From positions 1 through 7,197 of the forward strand of contig JAAZOI010000062.1 in the NCBI GenBank assembly GCA_012797825.1: 7,197 nt of DNA. Direction: 5' to 3'. The position numbers and the translations under genes are program-made. The notes beneath the pieces are model-generated. The model ran no database searches. It was not told where the DNA came from and was given only the letters and a program-made list of their open reading frames with translations. Numbering within the stretch: the first letter of the stretch is position 1; every line of letters begins with the position of its first letter. Below, piece by piece: positions 6,665 through 7,197 of the stretch. Source of the DNA: Eubacteriaceae bacterium. GTDB lineage: Bacteria; Bacillota; Clostridia; Eubacteriales; UBA1433.

Positions 6665-6770
6665 AACCTTATAAAGAGCAGACGAGGGACGAGCCTGTTG
6701 ACTCTGCGGCAACCTGCACGGCAAGGTGCCAAAACTCACAGCTTTAGCTGAATGATGAGGGTATATAAAC
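6665..6770 (+). ncRNA. SAM-I (S-box) riboswitch aptamer upstream of metK
   Basis: The conserved S-box core is plain: AAGAGC followed by ACGAGGGAC (6682-6690), then GCGGCAACC (6716-6724 region, CTCTGCGGCAACC), GGTGCCAAAA (6725-6734), and a last arm ending in GATGAGG. P2 forms from GCAGA (6679-6682 onward) with TCTGC just before GGCAACC; P3 from ACCT and AGGT around 6710-6727; P4 from CTCA (6735-6738) with TGAG (6756-6759) enclosing the CAGC/GCTG hairpin. SAM binding folds the aptamer and lets the downstream terminator form, lowering metK expression. P1 is weak: I find only about five A-U pairs (TTATA 6669-6673 with TATAA 6764-6768). Its position before metK and the terminator behind it agree with the call. 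Confidence 0.95.
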
Positions 6771-6774
6771 TTTT

Positions 6775-6806
6775 TAAAGCCTCCATGTTCAGGGGTTTAT
6801 TTTTTT
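6775..6806 (+). terminator. Riboswitch-controlled intrinsic terminator before metK
   Basis: TAAA-CCTC (6775-6783, with G6779 bulged) pairs with GGGGTTTA (6792-6799) around an 8-nt loop, and seven T follow (6800-6806). The metK Shine-Dalgarno site begins right behind the T-run. CCTC at 6780-6783 can instead pair with GAGG at 6757-6760, which overlaps the P4 arm; this would be the antiterminator half of the switch (inferred). Confidence 0.8.
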
Positions 6807-6819
6807 GAAAGGAGTTTAT

Positions 6820-7197
6820 ATGAGAAAATTATTTACATCAGAATCCGTCACGGAAGGACACCCCGATAAAGTATGCGACCAGATTTCCGACGCGGTGCTT
6901 GACAGCATTTTAGCTCTTGACCCTATGGCGCGCGTGGCGTGCGAGGTCGTAGTAAACACAGGGCTGGTTTTAGTCGTAGGGGAAATAACGACAGAATGCT
7001 ATGTGGATATAGCTAAAATAGCCAGAAAAACAATAAAAGAAATAGGGTACGACAGAGCGAAATACGGATTTGATGCCGAAACGTGCGGCGTTATGGTAAG
7101 CATAAACGAGCAGTCGGGCGATATTGCTATGGGAGTTGATAAATCTCTTGAAAGCAGAGACGGGCAGACTGATAAATATGAAGAAACAGGCGCAGGC
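6820..7197 (+). CDS. metK: S-adenosylmethionine synthetase, 5' part (runs off the right edge)
   Basis: MetK makes S-adenosylmethionine from methionine and ATP, releasing phosphate and diphosphate. The first 126 codons are in the window and the gene continues past base 7197. The start is typical: MRKLFTSESVTEGHPDKVCDQ, with the nucleotide-binding GHPDK at residues 14-18 and DQISDAVLD behind it. VACEVVVNTGLVLVVGEITT (about 43-62) and SGDIAMGVD (about 98-106) follow, and the last codons, EETGAG, lead into the family's GAGDQG loop. AAAGGAG (6808-6814) lies 5 nt before ATG 6820-6822. Expression is under the SAM-I riboswitch and terminator upstream. Codons with GC-rich third positions (GCG, GTC, CCC) are more frequent than in the small gene next door. 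The identification is certain; the full usual length is about 390-400 residues. Confidence 0.98.
   Translation, partial: MRKLFTSESVTEGHPDKVCDQISDAVLDSILALDPMARVACEVVVNTGLVLVVGEITTECYVDIAKIARKTIKEIGYDRAKYGFDAETCGVMVSINEQSGDIAMGVDKSLESRDGQTDKYEETGAG

Noticed and set aside
6545..6739. Minus-strand 64-codon open frame across the metK leader
   Set aside because: It is antisense to the riboswitch and the consensus promoter, its start has no ribosome site, and the predicted peptide has low-complexity Ile/Leu/Lys content. It overlaps the promoter of the gene at 5999-6505.

Overview
The window comes from a low-GC, endospore-forming Firmicute, most likely a member of the Clostridia. The evidence is an AT-rich composition, strong Shine-Dalgarno sites, extended -10 promoters, a YyaC-type spore protein (DUF1256), a RecD2-type helicase, a long-form ribosome hibernation factor, a DUF5317 membrane protein, and a SAM-I (S-box) riboswitch in front of metK. 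No species is recognised.

Layout: everything from 1 to 6505 reads leftward on the minus strand, and metK with its leader reads rightward from about 6640. In minus-strand order the genes are a small unrecognised gene (5999-6505) with its own promoter and terminator; a ttcA-like tRNA thiolation gene (5179-5892); yyaC (4475-5083); recD2 (2189-4396); comF, overlapping the 3' end of recD2 and broken by an in-frame stop (1474-2205); hpf with its own promoter (836-1363); and a DUF5317 membrane protein that runs off the left edge (1-797). On the plus strand, a perfect-consensus promoter at 6612-6640, a SAM-I aptamer, an intrinsic terminator and the first 126 codons of metK reach the right edge. No gene-free stretch exceeds 300 bases.

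How the genes fit together: most are housekeeping genes with a stress, sporulation or DNA-repair flavour. The riboswitch should shut off SAM synthetase when SAM is abundant. recD2 and comF overlap and are probably translated from one transcript. hpf and the DUF5317 gene follow, with hpf separately promoted. I see no mobile element, CRISPR array, rRNA, tRNA or new multi-gene system.

Three points deserve a second look. comF has one in-frame TAA that removes the PRPP-loop domain while the rest of the frame stays intact. The small gene at 5999-6505 is about 10 percentage points lower in GC than its neighbour and looks like an acquired, self-contained unit. A hairpin covers the ribosome binding site of yyaC.
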